From Flavobacteriaceae bacterium UBA3078 (GTDB lineage Bacteria; Bacteroidota; Bacteroidia; Flavobacteriales; Flavobacteriaceae), in contig DFBO01000125.1 of NCBI GenBank assembly GCA_002366675.1, forward strand, positions 31,828 to 51,753: 19,926 nucleotides of DNA. Reading direction: 5' to 3'. Made by a program: the position numbers and the translations under genes. The notes under the pieces were generated by a model. It saw only the letters and a list, made by a program, of their open reading frames with translations. It searched no databases and had not been told where the DNA came from. Of this stretch, positions 1-7,171 are shown in pieces (the stretch's first letter is position 1; every line of letters begins with the position of its first letter).

Positions 1-109
1 ATATTTTGATTGAAGATACGAACGTAGTTCTCGAGAGGTCTCATAGATATTTTAAAGATGAGAATAGGTCTTGATTGCGCTCGACCTGATAAATTAAAAA
101 TCCAACAAT

Positions 110-988
110 ATGACCATATTAGACGGTAAAAAAGTTAGCAACGATATTAAAAATGAAATTACCGAAGAGGTAAAAAAAATGATTGCAAAAGGGGAGAAAG
201 TTCCTCACTTGGCTGCAGTTATAGTTGGTAACGATGGCGCTTCTTTAACCTATGTTGGTAGTAAGGTAAGAGCTTGCGAACGTGTTGGTTTCGAGTCTAC
301 AATGGTACGTATGTCTAATACAACTAGTGAAATTGAATTGCTAGATAAAATTGAAGAACTTAATGAGAACTCAGATGTAGATGGTTTCATTATTCAATTG
401 CCTTTGCCACCTCAAATTAATACACAAAAAGTATTAATGGCAGTAGATCCCGATAAAGATGTAGATGGTTTCCATCCAATGAATTTTGGTAAAATGGCAT
501 TAGATATGTCAACTTTTATTCCAGCTACCCCATTTGGAATATTAGAGTTGCTTGAGCGTTATGGAGTTGAAACAGATGGCAAACATACTGTTATTATTGG
601 GCGTTCACATATTGTTGGTCGTCCAATGAGTATACTTATGGGACGTAAAGGGTTTCCAGGAAACTCTACAGTAACTTTAACACATAGTCATACTAAAAAT
701 ATTACTCAAATTACTTCTCAGGCAGATATTATTATATCTGCGTTAGGAACTCCAAATTTCTTAAAAGCTGAAATGGTTAAAGATGATGTGGTTATTATTG
801 ATGTAGGAATTACACGTGTTCCAGATGAATCATCTCCTAAAGGATATGTTATTACAGGTGATGTCGACTTCGAAAACGTTAGTAAAAAAGCAAGTTTTAT
901 TACTCCTGTTCCTGGAGGTGTTGGTCCAATGACTATTGCCATGCTATTAAAAAACACATTGTTGGCAAGAGAAATACATAAAGAATAA
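110..988 (+). CDS. folD: Bifunctional methylenetetrahydrofolate dehydrogenase / methenyltetrahydrofolate cyclohydrolase FolD
   Basis: Cytosolic enzyme of one-carbon metabolism that interconverts 5,10-methylene-THF, 5,10-methenyl-THF and 10-formyl-THF with NAD(P). The 292-aa product has the usual family length (E. coli about 288). Visible signatures are the substrate/catalytic segment GASLTYVGSK with Tyr48 and Lys52, the VDGFIIQLPLP block (Gln96), DPDKDVDGFHP (Asp119), the nucleotide-binding GRSHIVGRP (164-172) and the C-terminal PGGVGPMT (268-275). ATG at 110 gives the correct N-terminus (MTILDGKKVS). It is convergent with the VOC gene, whose stop codon lies 4 bases beyond the folD stop, and no terminator hairpin separates them. 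No good promoter was seen in the 109 bases upstream, so transcription may come from outside the window. Identification is secure. Confidence 0.97.
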   Translation: MTILDGKKVSNDIKNEITEEVKKMIAKGEKVPHLAAVIVGNDGASLTYVGSKVRACERVGFESTMVRMSNTTSEIELLDKIEELNENSDVDGFIIQLPLPPQINTQKVLMAVDPDKDVDGFHPMNFGKMALDMSTFIPATPFGILELLERYGVETDGKHTVIIGRSHIVGRPMSILMGRKGFPGNSTVTLTHSHTKNITQITSQADIIISALGTPNFLKAEMVKDDVVIIDVGITRVPDESSPKGYVITGDVDFENVSKKASFITPVPGGVGPMTIAMLLKNTLLAREIHKE

Positions 989-992
989 GGAG

Positions 993-1415
993 TTATTTAG
1001 CAAACAATTGGTTCAAATCTTTAAAAGCTTTAAACTCTAACGCATTTCCAGCTGGATCATAGAAAAACATGGTGGCTTGTTCACCAACCAAGCCTTCAAA
1101 ACGAATATAGGGTTCAATAATAAAGTCAATATCTTTTTGTTTCAAATCTTCAGCAAAAGATTGAAACGCATCCCAAGGTAATACCACGCCATAATGTGGT
1201 ACTGGAACATGTTTGCCATCTACTGAATTTGTATGAAGTTCTTCTTCAGGTTTTGGCTTATAGTGAATAACCAACTGATGTCCAAAGAAATTAAAATCCA
1301 CCCAATGATCGCTACTTCTGCCTTCTTCACAATTTAAAATATCATTATAAAAGATTCTACATTCATCTAAATTATAAACAGGAATGGCAATATGAAATGG
1401 AGAGATTTTAGGCAT
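993..1415 (-). CDS. VOC (glyoxalase/bleomycin-resistance fold) family protein
   Basis: Single-module vicinal-oxygen-chelate protein of 140 aa. The N-terminal strand FHIAIPV followed by an acidic/aromatic helix, the central HYGVVL strand and the C-terminal YDPAGNALEFKAF are typical of the fold. Likely metal ligands are His8, His46, His74 and Glu127. The family includes glyoxalase I, dioxygenases and antibiotic-binding proteins; the substrate cannot be told from sequence. I chose the ATG at 1415; a TTG two codons upstream (1421) is open but TTG starts are rare in this group. It lies 14 bases downstream of the secreted DUF1579-like gene on the same strand, so the two are probably cotranscribed. 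Confidence 0.88.
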   Translation of the reverse strand: MPKISPFHIAIPVYNLDECRIFYNDILNCEEGRSSDHWVDFNFFGHQLVIHYKPKPEEELHTNSVDGKHVPVPHYGVVLPWDAFQSFAEDLKQKDIDFIIEPYIRFEGLVGEQATMFFYDPAGNALEFKAFKDLNQLFAK

Positions 1416-1429
1416 ATTCAAATTTAAAA

Positions 1430-1999
1430 CTAATCTTCGTTTCTAATACATTCAATTTTCCAAAAAGGAAAAGTTATTTTTTCTGATTTATCAACCCATT
1501 CACCAACCCATTTGTAGCCAGAATTATTAATGTCGTAAAAAGTTAATCGACTAAAACCTGCAGTTCCGTTTTGAGCTTTTTGATCTTTGTATAATATAAT
1601 GTCGCCATCTTCCTTTATGTTTCCTTCCCAAGTTGATAAAGTGGTCGTTGGCGAACTAGAAGAATAGTAATGAACGTACCATTTACTACTGTCTGCAATA
1701 AATTGTCTAATACTTCCAGAGTGCTTACCATCTGCTTTTAAAGTTTCGTCTTGAACTGCCATACCATTCATAATATATTTCCATCTCCAAATCATCTCTA
1801 TTGGTTCTGCCCAAGTTTGGTCTTGTTTTCTTGAAAAGGATTTGCAATTACACTCACCAATAAGCTTTTGAAAATCTTTAATTTGCTTAGGAGCTTCTGG
1901 ATTAGGTTGACCGAATGGAAATGCTTCTGATGGTTCGTAATTATACTGAGAAAAAACAGTAAATGATACTAATAATAAGAGGTTGGTTAAATGCTTCAT
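1430..1999 (-). CDS. Secreted protein, DUF1579-like beta-barrel (hypothetical)
   Basis: A 189-aa protein with a clear Sec signal peptide (MKHLTNLLLLVSFTVFSQ, cleavage near residue 18), so exported to the periplasm or beyond. The mature part is Trp-rich (Trp63, 71, 73, 107, 124, 164, 168, 180) with alternating strands: IEMIWRWKYIMNG, SSKWYVHYYSS, STWEGNIKEDGDIILY, YKWVGEWVDKSEK. This pattern resembles DUF1579-type barrels that measure a 'stain' of lipid or heme ligands, but I do not see a diagnostic motif, so the family call is tentative. Cys50 and Cys52 (GECNCKS) could form a disulfide or bind metal after export. The stop is TAG. It is the first gene of a probable two-gene unit with the VOC gene. 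No -7 box was seen directly upstream. Confidence 0.8.
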   Translation of the reverse strand: MKHLTNLLLLVSFTVFSQYNYEPSEAFPFGQPNPEAPKQIKDFQKLIGECNCKSFSRKQDQTWAEPIEMIWRWKYIMNGMAVQDETLKADGKHSGSIRQFIADSSKWYVHYYSSSSPTTTLSTWEGNIKEDGDIILYKDQKAQNGTAGFSRLTFYDINNSGYKWVGEWVDKSEKITFPFWKIECIRNED

Positions 2000-2078
2000 T
2001 TGATAACTTTTGTTTTAAAGTTACCAATCAATTTTTATAATAGGAGGTCATTTAATATGAATTTAACAAAATTGAAGG

Positions 2079-2843
2079 TTAGTTTCTCTTTTTTTTATGA
2101 ATCAAATTTGCTTTAAATGTTTTAGTCGAATCTTCCAGTAAACGGTTTAATTCTGTAAATTCAGGTTTTGTTAATTCCCTAAATTCACCTAAAGGCATAT
2201 CCAGTTTGATATTCATTATTCTTACACGTTTTAGCGTTTCTACTTCATAAGTTAGATATTCGCACATTCTGCGAATTTGTCTGTTCAAACCTTGCGTTAA
2301 AATAATTTTGAAAGTATTTGTTCCTAGTTTTTCAACAATACATGGTTTTGTAGTTTTTTCTAATTCATCTAAATAAATGCCTCTAGACATGTGTTCTATA
2401 AATGTTTGAGAAATGGGTTTATCAACTGTTACTATATATTCTTTTTCATGATTGTTGCTTGCTCTAAGTATTTTATTAACGATGTCGCCATCATCTGTTA
2501 GAAGAATTAAACCTTCACTTGGTTTGTCTAATCTACCAATTGGAAAAATACGTTTTGGGTATTTAATAAAATCGATGATATTGTCTTTTTCAACTCGAGT
2601 GTCTGTTGTACAAACAATGCCAACTGGTTTATTAAAAGCTAAATAAACAAAATCTGTTTTGTTGTTTTTAATTTCTTTTCCATCTACATGTACTATGTCT
2701 GTTGGGCTTAATTTGGTTCCCATTTCTGGAACTTCACCATTAATAGTTACTCTTCCAGCATCAATAAGTTTGTCTGCCTCACGACGAGAACAATACCCAA
2801 CTTCACTTAAAAACTTATTTATTCGTTTTAAATTTTCTTCCAT
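2079..2843 (-). CDS. rluF: 23S rRNA pseudouridine synthase, RluF type
   Basis: Converts a uridine of 23S rRNA (U2604 in E. coli RluF; also reported to act on tRNA-Tyr) to pseudouridine. The product is 254 aa, shorter than the 290 aa of E. coli because it lacks most of the basic C-terminal tail. An S4 RNA-binding domain occupies about residues 6-55 (RINKFLSEVGYCSRREADK). The catalytic motif GRLDKPSEGL places the nucleophile at Asp106, and the RsuA/RluB/E/F-type block QGLNRQIRRMCEYL is at 184-197. The phrases NKPVGIV, RIFPIGRLDK, KILRASNNHEKEY and RIMNIKL match RluF better than RluB or RluE. A Lys/Arg tail (KKKRN) remains at the C-terminus. A TATCTTTG promoter element sits about 160 bases upstream. 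Confidence 0.93.
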   Translation of the reverse strand: MEENLKRINKFLSEVGYCSRREADKLIDAGRVTINGEVPEMGTKLSPTDIVHVDGKEIKNNKTDFVYLAFNKPVGIVCTTDTRVEKDNIIDFIKYPKRIFPIGRLDKPSEGLILLTDDGDIVNKILRASNNHEKEYIVTVDKPISQTFIEHMSRGIYLDELEKTTKPCIVEKLGTNTFKIILTQGLNRQIRRMCEYLTYEVETLKRVRIMNIKLDMPLGEFRELTKPEFTELNRLLEDSTKTFKANLIHKKKRN

Positions 2844-3003
2844 TATATCAATTTAATTTTGAAATGGCATATTAGTAATTTGAATTATTTTTTGTTTAGA
2901 AAAATTCTAAACATAGTATTCGCTATGGTTCTGCTTTATATTGAAATATAAGCGAAAAAGAAACATAATTCTATTAGCTATTTCAAGGTTGCATTGGTAA
3001 CTG

Positions 3004-3030
3004 CAAAGATAGCAACTTTAGTTTTTCAAA
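3004..3030 (-). promoter_or_regulatory. Probable promoter of rluF (Bacteroidota -33/-7 type)
   Basis: Reading the minus strand, TATCTTTG (3011-3004) matches the Bacteroidota -7 consensus TAnnTTTG exactly and is followed by CA, as in many flavobacterial promoters. A TTTG (3030-3027) lies 15 bases upstream, a little closer than the usual 17-23. Transcription would start near 2998, giving rluF a leader of roughly 155 bases. The -33 part overlaps the 3' end of the alpha/beta hydrolase gene. Confidence 0.6.
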
Positions 3031-3842
3031 AACTTATAAATATGATTAGAGATACTTTCATCAATCATTGAATGATTAAAACCAGTTGTTGTAATAAGCT
3101 TACTGTTTTTAAAACTTTTGTTGATTTTTAAAGCGTCACTATAAGGTATCACAGCATCTTTCTCATCGTGTATTATAAGTCCTTCTATTTCAAGAGATTC
3201 TAAATGTCTTGCTGTTGAAAAATTAATAGGTTCTGCATTAAATCTTGTTTGAATTAATTTATTTACGGCATTTGAAGTTCGCTTACTGTAACTCATCATT
3301 TTATAATAACGTTTTAGAACGTCAGTAAATTCAGACGGAACACCTAGTAGAATCAGTTTTTTAATATTAGAAATTTCAAGTTTATTTTGAGAAAATGCTG
3401 TTGCCATGCCTCCAACCGAATGGCCAATAACAATATCTGGATTGAATTTTTTAGTTACTGCTTTTATAAAATCAGCGTATAATAATGCATTAAAACGGTT
3501 GCTGCCAGAACGTCCATGAGCAGGAGCGTCTAGAGCTATTACATTGTAATCTAATTTGTTTAGTGGTTCTATTAAATAACGCCATCTTGCAGCATTACTT
3601 TCCCAGCCATGGGCTAATAATATGGTTTTGTTTTTTCCTAACCATCTATAGGTCATAACAGGAATATTATTTACTAAAATTTCTTCTCTAAATGATGAAC
3701 CTAAGAAGTCTGATTGTTCTTCATTAATACCTCCTTTAAATGGTTTGGTGAAAAGAAACAAAGCCATTCTAGCTGACAGTTTTTTAGAAAATAAGCTAAC
3801 AATGTTTATGAAAAAACCGACTAATTTATGAATGATTATCAT
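3018..3842 (-). CDS. Alpha/beta hydrolase, probably membrane-anchored
   Basis: A 274-aa serine hydrolase of the alpha/beta fold. The oxyanion-hole motif LLAHGWESNAARW is followed by LDAPAHGRS, the nucleophile elbow GHSVGG with Ser142, the acid Asp229 (HDEKDAVIP) and the catalytic His257 (TGFNHSMID), so the triad is complete. The N-terminus (MIIIHKLVGFFINIVSLFSKK) is hydrophobic followed by lysines, which suggests a membrane anchor or uncleaved signal. The ATG at 3842 is preferred because it overlaps the TGA stop of the cupin gene as ATGA, a classic coupling arrangement; a longer reading from 3887 would overlap the cupin by 49 bases and adds a sequence unlike the family. The substrate is unknown; esterase or acyl-hydrolase activity is the family expectation. 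It is the last gene of a four-gene run. Confidence 0.9.
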   Translation of the reverse strand: MIIIHKLVGFFINIVSLFSKKLSARMALFLFTKPFKGGINEEQSDFLGSSFREEILVNNIPVMTYRWLGKNKTILLAHGWESNAARWRYLIEPLNKLDYNVIALDAPAHGRSGSNRFNALLYADFIKAVTKKFNPDIVIGHSVGGMATAFSQNKLEISNIKKLILLGVPSEFTDVLKRYYKMMSYSKRTSNAVNKLIQTRFNAEPINFSTARHLESLEIEGLIIHDEKDAVIPYSDALKINKSFKNSKLITTTGFNHSMIDESISNHIYKFLKN

Positions 3843-4213
3843 AGCTCTTTTCGATTTACTAAACTCATTGAAAATGCAGGCTTGCAAATAGCTAGATATT
3901 CACAGGCTACTGTAAATGGATTTGAATATTGAACACGCGTATTTTTTTCTATTTTTATAGACTGTCCAGCTTCTAAAACTATTTCCTCTCCATCAATTAT
4001 AAACTGTTTTTTGCCTTTAATAATAAATGTGTATTCATCAAACTCTGGAGCTTGAAAAGGTTCGCTCCATCCAGCAGGAGCAATCATATGTGCAATACTA
4101 ATTTCAGAATTTCCATCTGAAGCTCTACCAAAATGTTCTTGAATAATTTTGCCATCTGAAGTTGGGACTTTAAACGGGGTTTTCTGAATGACGTATTTTT
4201 TGTTTTTTTGCAT
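3839..4213 (-). CDS. Cupin-domain protein with non-canonical metal site
   Basis: A 124-aa single-domain cupin, cytoplasmic (no signal peptide). The first cupin block reads GWSEPFQAPEFDEYTFIIKG (48-67) and the second GQSIKIEKNTRVQYSNP (83-99). In standard cupins the first block carries H-x-H and Glu and the second a further His; here the His positions hold Glu51, Gln54 and Gln95, while Glu60 and the glycines are kept. The protein may therefore bind metal through other ligands or work without one. It sits 33 bases downstream of the lipoprotein gene and overlaps the hydrolase by ATGA, so it is almost certainly cotranslated with the hydrolase. The specific role is unknown. Confidence 0.88.
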   Translation of the reverse strand: MQKNKKYVIQKTPFKVPTSDGKIIQEHFGRASDGNSEISIAHMIAPAGWSEPFQAPEFDEYTFIIKGKKQFIIDGEEIVLEAGQSIKIEKNTRVQYSNPFTVACEYLAICKPAFSMSLVNRKEL

Positions 4214-4246
4214 TCTTTTAATTCATTTAACTACTTTCTACTTATT

Positions 4247-4798
4247 TTACCAGCCAATCATTAAATATTTAATTTTAGCTTTCTCTGGAATTTGAATCGC
4301 TTCAATTTTAGCATTCATGTCGAATTGTAATTCAGCAGGTAATTCTTCTTTATCAATGGTTATGAAGGCATTAATCTCATTGACAAAAACCACAACATTT
4401 TTTAACGTGTTTTGAATGCTAGAAATTTTATAGTTGTTCTTTATGTCTCCAAAAGTACTAGAAGATGTAAGACCTTTTGCTGTTTTAAATCTTGAATCTA
4501 AGACCTTAATAGTTTCTATTGTAGAGGTTGAATCTTGAACCACTTTTGGAGTTAAAGTAAGTAGTTTATTGCCTGCCTTATCGAAAATATCAATATCTGT
4601 TCTGTTAAAAGTAAATTCGTTGTCAAGAAGCCTTTCAACAACTGAATCATTCGAAAACACTGCTTTTAAATTTTTTACTTGTGTTGAATCTGTTAATAAT
4701 CCAATACTTTGTTTGCTAATTTGAAATGGGTCTTGTTCTTTTTTACAACCAATAAATAAAAGGGTAATGATGGCTAAGCTGAAAATGGATTTTTTCAT
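4247..4798 (-). CDS. Hypothetical lipoprotein
   Basis: A 183-aa protein that I do not recognise. It opens with a lipoprotein signal peptide (MKKSIFSLAIITLLFIGC) whose lipobox Cys18 would be the diacylglyceryl-modified residue; the next residues, KKEQDP, include acidic positions close to the Cys, which in this phylum can act as a surface-export signal. The mature part has two similar hydrophobic/polar strands, a Ser/Thr-rich middle (GLTSSSTFGDIKNNYKISSIQ, about residues 109-129) and a C-terminal LPAELQFDMNAKIEAIQIP segment, suggesting a small beta-rich domain. No catalytic motif is visible. It lies 46 bases after the HerA-like ATPase gene and 33 before the cupin gene, on the same strand. Confidence 0.82.
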   Translation of the reverse strand: MKKSIFSLAIITLLFIGCKKEQDPFQISKQSIGLLTDSTQVKNLKAVFSNDSVVERLLDNEFTFNRTDIDIFDKAGNKLLTLTPKVVQDSTSTIETIKVLDSRFKTAKGLTSSSTFGDIKNNYKISSIQNTLKNVVVFVNEINAFITIDKEELPAELQFDMNAKIEAIQIPEKAKIKYLMIGW

Positions 4799-4844
4799 AT
4801 AAATTATAGGTAAATATTAAATTATTTTAAAGTAAAGTAATTAA

Positions 4845-6383
4845 TTATTTTTTCATGACTTTAGTTAGTATTCCAAAAACACTTCTAATAAATGTAGCAC
4901 TAGTAAGTACCTTTACTATTGGGTTCATTCTGGTGCTTTTTCTTGTTGAAGAGCCTTTAGATTTAGATTTTGCTTTTTCAAGTGCTTCTTTTTCTTTTTT
5001 TGCTTTCTCTTTTAATTCTTCTGCTTCTGCTTGTTCTATTTTTTTGTTTAATAGTTCATAAGCACTTTCTCTATCAACTTCTTCGTTATATTTTTTAACA
5101 AGTTTCGAGTCACTTAATAAATCTTCTAATTCTGAATCTGTTAAAATATCCATTCGACTCATAGGAGCTCGCATCATAGTAGCAGCAAGTGGTGTTGGTC
5201 GTCCTTTTTCGTTTAAAGCTGAAACTAAAGCTTCACCAGTACCTAACGAAGTCAAAACGCTTGCAGTATCATAATATTCTGTATCTGGATAATTTTGTGC
5301 TGTTAATTTAATGGCTTTTCTATCTTTTGCTGTAAAAGCTCTTAAAGCATGTTGTACTTTTAAACCTAACTGACTTAAAACAGCGTCAGGAACATCTGTT
5401 GGATTTTGAGTTACAAAATACAAGCCAACTCCTTTACTCCTAATGAGTTTTACAATGCTTTCAATCTGATTTAATAAAGCTTTTGATGCTTCATTGAAAA
5501 TTAAATGAGCTTCATCAATAAACATAATAAGTTCTGGTCTTCCACTATCTCCTCGTTCTGGAAATGTTGAATATATTTCAGCTAACAAACTCAACATAAA
5601 AGTTGAAAATAGTTTCGGTTTGTCTTGTATATCTGTTAAACGAATAATGTTTATGTAACCTCTTCCGTTTTCATCGATTCTTAAAAGATCTTGAGGGTCA
5701 AAAGATTTTTCACCAAAAAAGATATCTCCACCTTGTTGTTCAATCTCTACTATTTTTCTTAGAATAGCTCCAGTTGATGCTGTAGAAATTCGACCATAAG
5801 CATCTTCAAACTCTTTTTTACCTTCGCTTGTTGCGTACTGCAAGATTTTTTTGAAATCTTTTAAGTCGAGTAGAGGTAACTTATTATCGTCACAATATTT
5901 GAATATCACTGAGATAATACCTGCTTGAGTTTCAGTAACATCTAAAATTCTAGAGATTAACACAGGACCAAATTCACTAATAGTTGCTCGAAGCCTGACA
6001 CCATTTTGAGTTGAAAGCGTTAAAATTTCAACAGGAAACGCTTTAGGGTCAAACGGGATGCCAATGGCTTCATGGCGTTCGTCAATTTTAATATGACCAG
6101 GACTCGGTTGTGCTAAACCACTTAAGTCTCCTTTAATATCCATGAGTAACACAGGGACTCCTTTTTCTGATAAGTTTTCAGCTAATACTTGAAGTGTTTT
6201 TGTTTTTCCAGTTCCAGTTGCTCCTGCAATAAGTCCATGTCTGTTCATGGTTTTTAAAGGCACATTTACAAACGCATTTTTTACTGTTTTGCCATCTAAC
6301 ATAGCAGAACCTAAAGTAATACATTCACCTTTATTAGTATTGCCTTCTGTTATATGGTTGAAGAACTCTTCCTGTTTGCTCAT
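4845..6383 (-). CDS. HerA-like DUF853 P-loop ATPase (YjgR family)
   Basis: A 512-aa ATPase closely resembling E. coli YjgR over nearly its whole length. The Walker A motif GATGTGKT is at 54-61, preceded by MNRHGLI; the conserved MDIKGDLSGLAQP follows at 81-92, and Walker B is IMFIDEAHLIF (286-296). The blocks RSKGVGLYFVTQNP, QLGLKVQHALRAFT and SLGTGEALVSAL are also diagnostic of DUF853. Residues 440-475 are an extreme Lys/Glu/Ala helix, probably a coiled coil, followed by a Ser/Arg-rich linker and a hydrophobic/basic tail. HerA/FtsK-superfamily members pump or remodel DNA, but the cellular role of YjgR is not established. It heads a minus-strand run with the lipoprotein, cupin and hydrolase and is divergent from queE. 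Confidence 0.93.
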   Translation of the reverse strand: MSKQEEFFNHITEGNTNKGECITLGSAMLDGKTVKNAFVNVPLKTMNRHGLIAGATGTGKTKTLQVLAENLSEKGVPVLLMDIKGDLSGLAQPSPGHIKIDERHEAIGIPFDPKAFPVEILTLSTQNGVRLRATISEFGPVLISRILDVTETQAGIISVIFKYCDDNKLPLLDLKDFKKILQYATSEGKKEFEDAYGRISTASTGAILRKIVEIEQQGGDIFFGEKSFDPQDLLRIDENGRGYINIIRLTDIQDKPKLFSTFMLSLLAEIYSTFPERGDSGRPELIMFIDEAHLIFNEASKALLNQIESIVKLIRSKGVGLYFVTQNPTDVPDAVLSQLGLKVQHALRAFTAKDRKAIKLTAQNYPDTEYYDTASVLTSLGTGEALVSALNEKGRPTPLAATMMRAPMSRMDILTDSELEDLLSDSKLVKKYNEEVDRESAYELLNKKIEQAEAEELKEKAKKEKEALEKAKSKSKGSSTRKSTRMNPIVKVLTSATFIRSVFGILTKVMKK

Positions 6384-6472
6384 ATTCTAAAATTTCCATA
6401 AAAATACTAATCTTGAACCAATACCAATAGAAATATTTTCAACAATTTAATAAGAAACTAAAATCTGTCAAC

Positions 6473-6480
6473 TATCTTTG
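6473..6480 (+). promoter_or_regulatory. -7 promoter element of queE (leaderless transcript likely)
   Basis: TATCTTTG matches TAnnTTTG exactly and is followed by CAAACT and then the queE ATG at 6487. With the normal 5-7 base distance from the -7 box to the start site, transcription would begin at or next to the A of the ATG. No clear -33 TTG is present at the expected distance. Confidence 0.6.
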
Positions 6481-6486
6481 CAAACT

Positions 6487-7119
6487 ATGACAAGAAGTGA
6501 AAGACAGGAACTAATAGATAAAGGGTTGTTACTGCCTTTAATGGAAGAGTTTTACACCATTCAAGGGGAAGGATTCCATAAAGGAACAGCAGCTTATTTT
6601 GTTCGAATTGGTGGTTGCGATGTTGGTTGCCATTGGTGCGATGTTAAGGAAAGCTGGTTGGCAGAATTGCATCCACCAACTGAAACTGAAAAGATTGTTG
6701 AAAATGCTGTTAAATACAGCGACACAATTGTTGTAACAGGAGGCGAGCCACTAACTTGGGATATGACTGAACTAACCTTACAATTAAAAGCAAAAGGTGT
6801 GCAAACACACATTGAAACGTCTGGTGCATATAAATTAACAGGTACTTGGGATTGGATTTGCTTGTCGCCTAAAAAATTGAAATTACCAACTGAAGAGATT
6901 TATAATGAAGCGCATGAATTGAAGATGATAATCTACAATAAAAGCGATTTTAAGTTTGCTGAAGAGCAAGCTGCAAAAGTGAATAAAGATTGCATACTAT
7001 ATTTACAACCAGAATGGAGTAAATGCGATAAAGTAGTTCCTGAAATAGTAGACTATGTTATGGCAAATCCAAAATGGAAAGTCTCTCTACAAACACATAA
7101 GTACTTAAATATACCATAA
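6487..7119 (+). CDS. queE: 7-carboxy-7-deazaguanine synthase QueE
   Basis: Radical-SAM enzyme that converts 6-carboxy-tetrahydropterin to 7-carboxy-7-deazaguanine, the committed ring contraction toward preQ0 and tRNA queuosine. The 210-aa length fits the family (E. coli 223). The N-terminal EEFYTIQGEGFHKGTAAYF block is typical, and the iron-sulfur cluster motif reads C-DVG-C-HW-C (Cys44, Cys48, Cys51), i.e. CX3CX2C, the usual pattern for radical SAM. TGGEPL (glycine-rich SAM-binding strand), HIETSG and the C-terminal LQPEWSK and SLQTHKYLNIP blocks agree. The ATG at 6487 is chosen over an in-frame TTG at 6478 because the TTG is the last three bases of the -7 promoter element. No other queuosine genes are in the window. 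Confidence 0.95.
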   Translation: MTRSERQELIDKGLLLPLMEEFYTIQGEGFHKGTAAYFVRIGGCDVGCHWCDVKESWLAELHPPTETEKIVENAVKYSDTIVVTGGEPLTWDMTELTLQLKAKGVQTHIETSGAYKLTGTWDWICLSPKKLKLPTEEIYNEAHELKMIIYNKSDFKFAEEQAAKVNKDCILYLQPEWSKCDKVVPEIVDYVMANPKWKVSLQTHKYLNIP

Positions 7120-7120
7120 A

Positions 7121-7148
7121 AAAACGCCTTGAATTTTTAAGGCGTTTT
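7121..7148. terminator. Bidirectional terminator between queE and the DUF2911 gene
   Basis: A perfect 10-bp stem, AAAACGCCTT / AAGGCGTTTT, with an 8-base loop (GAATTTTT). It starts two bases after the queE stop and ends 23 bases before the stop of the convergent DUF2911 gene; A and T tracts on both flanks let it act in both directions. Confidence 0.88.
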
Positions 7149-7171
7149 AGGGAGTAAGAAATAATAGTAGA

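Noticed and set aside
2910..2956. Short inverted repeats (CATAG/CTATG and TTATATT/AATATAA) upstream of rluF
   Set aside because: Stems of 5-7 bp rich in A/T in an AT-rich gap are expected by chance; no T tract or conserved motif.
3843..3887. Longer alpha/beta hydrolase from 3887
   Set aside because: It overlaps the cupin gene; the ATGA overlap at 3839-3842 is a more natural junction.
6478..6486. TTG start for queE
   Set aside because: These bases are the end of the -7 promoter box TATCTTTG; ATG at 6487 is a better start.
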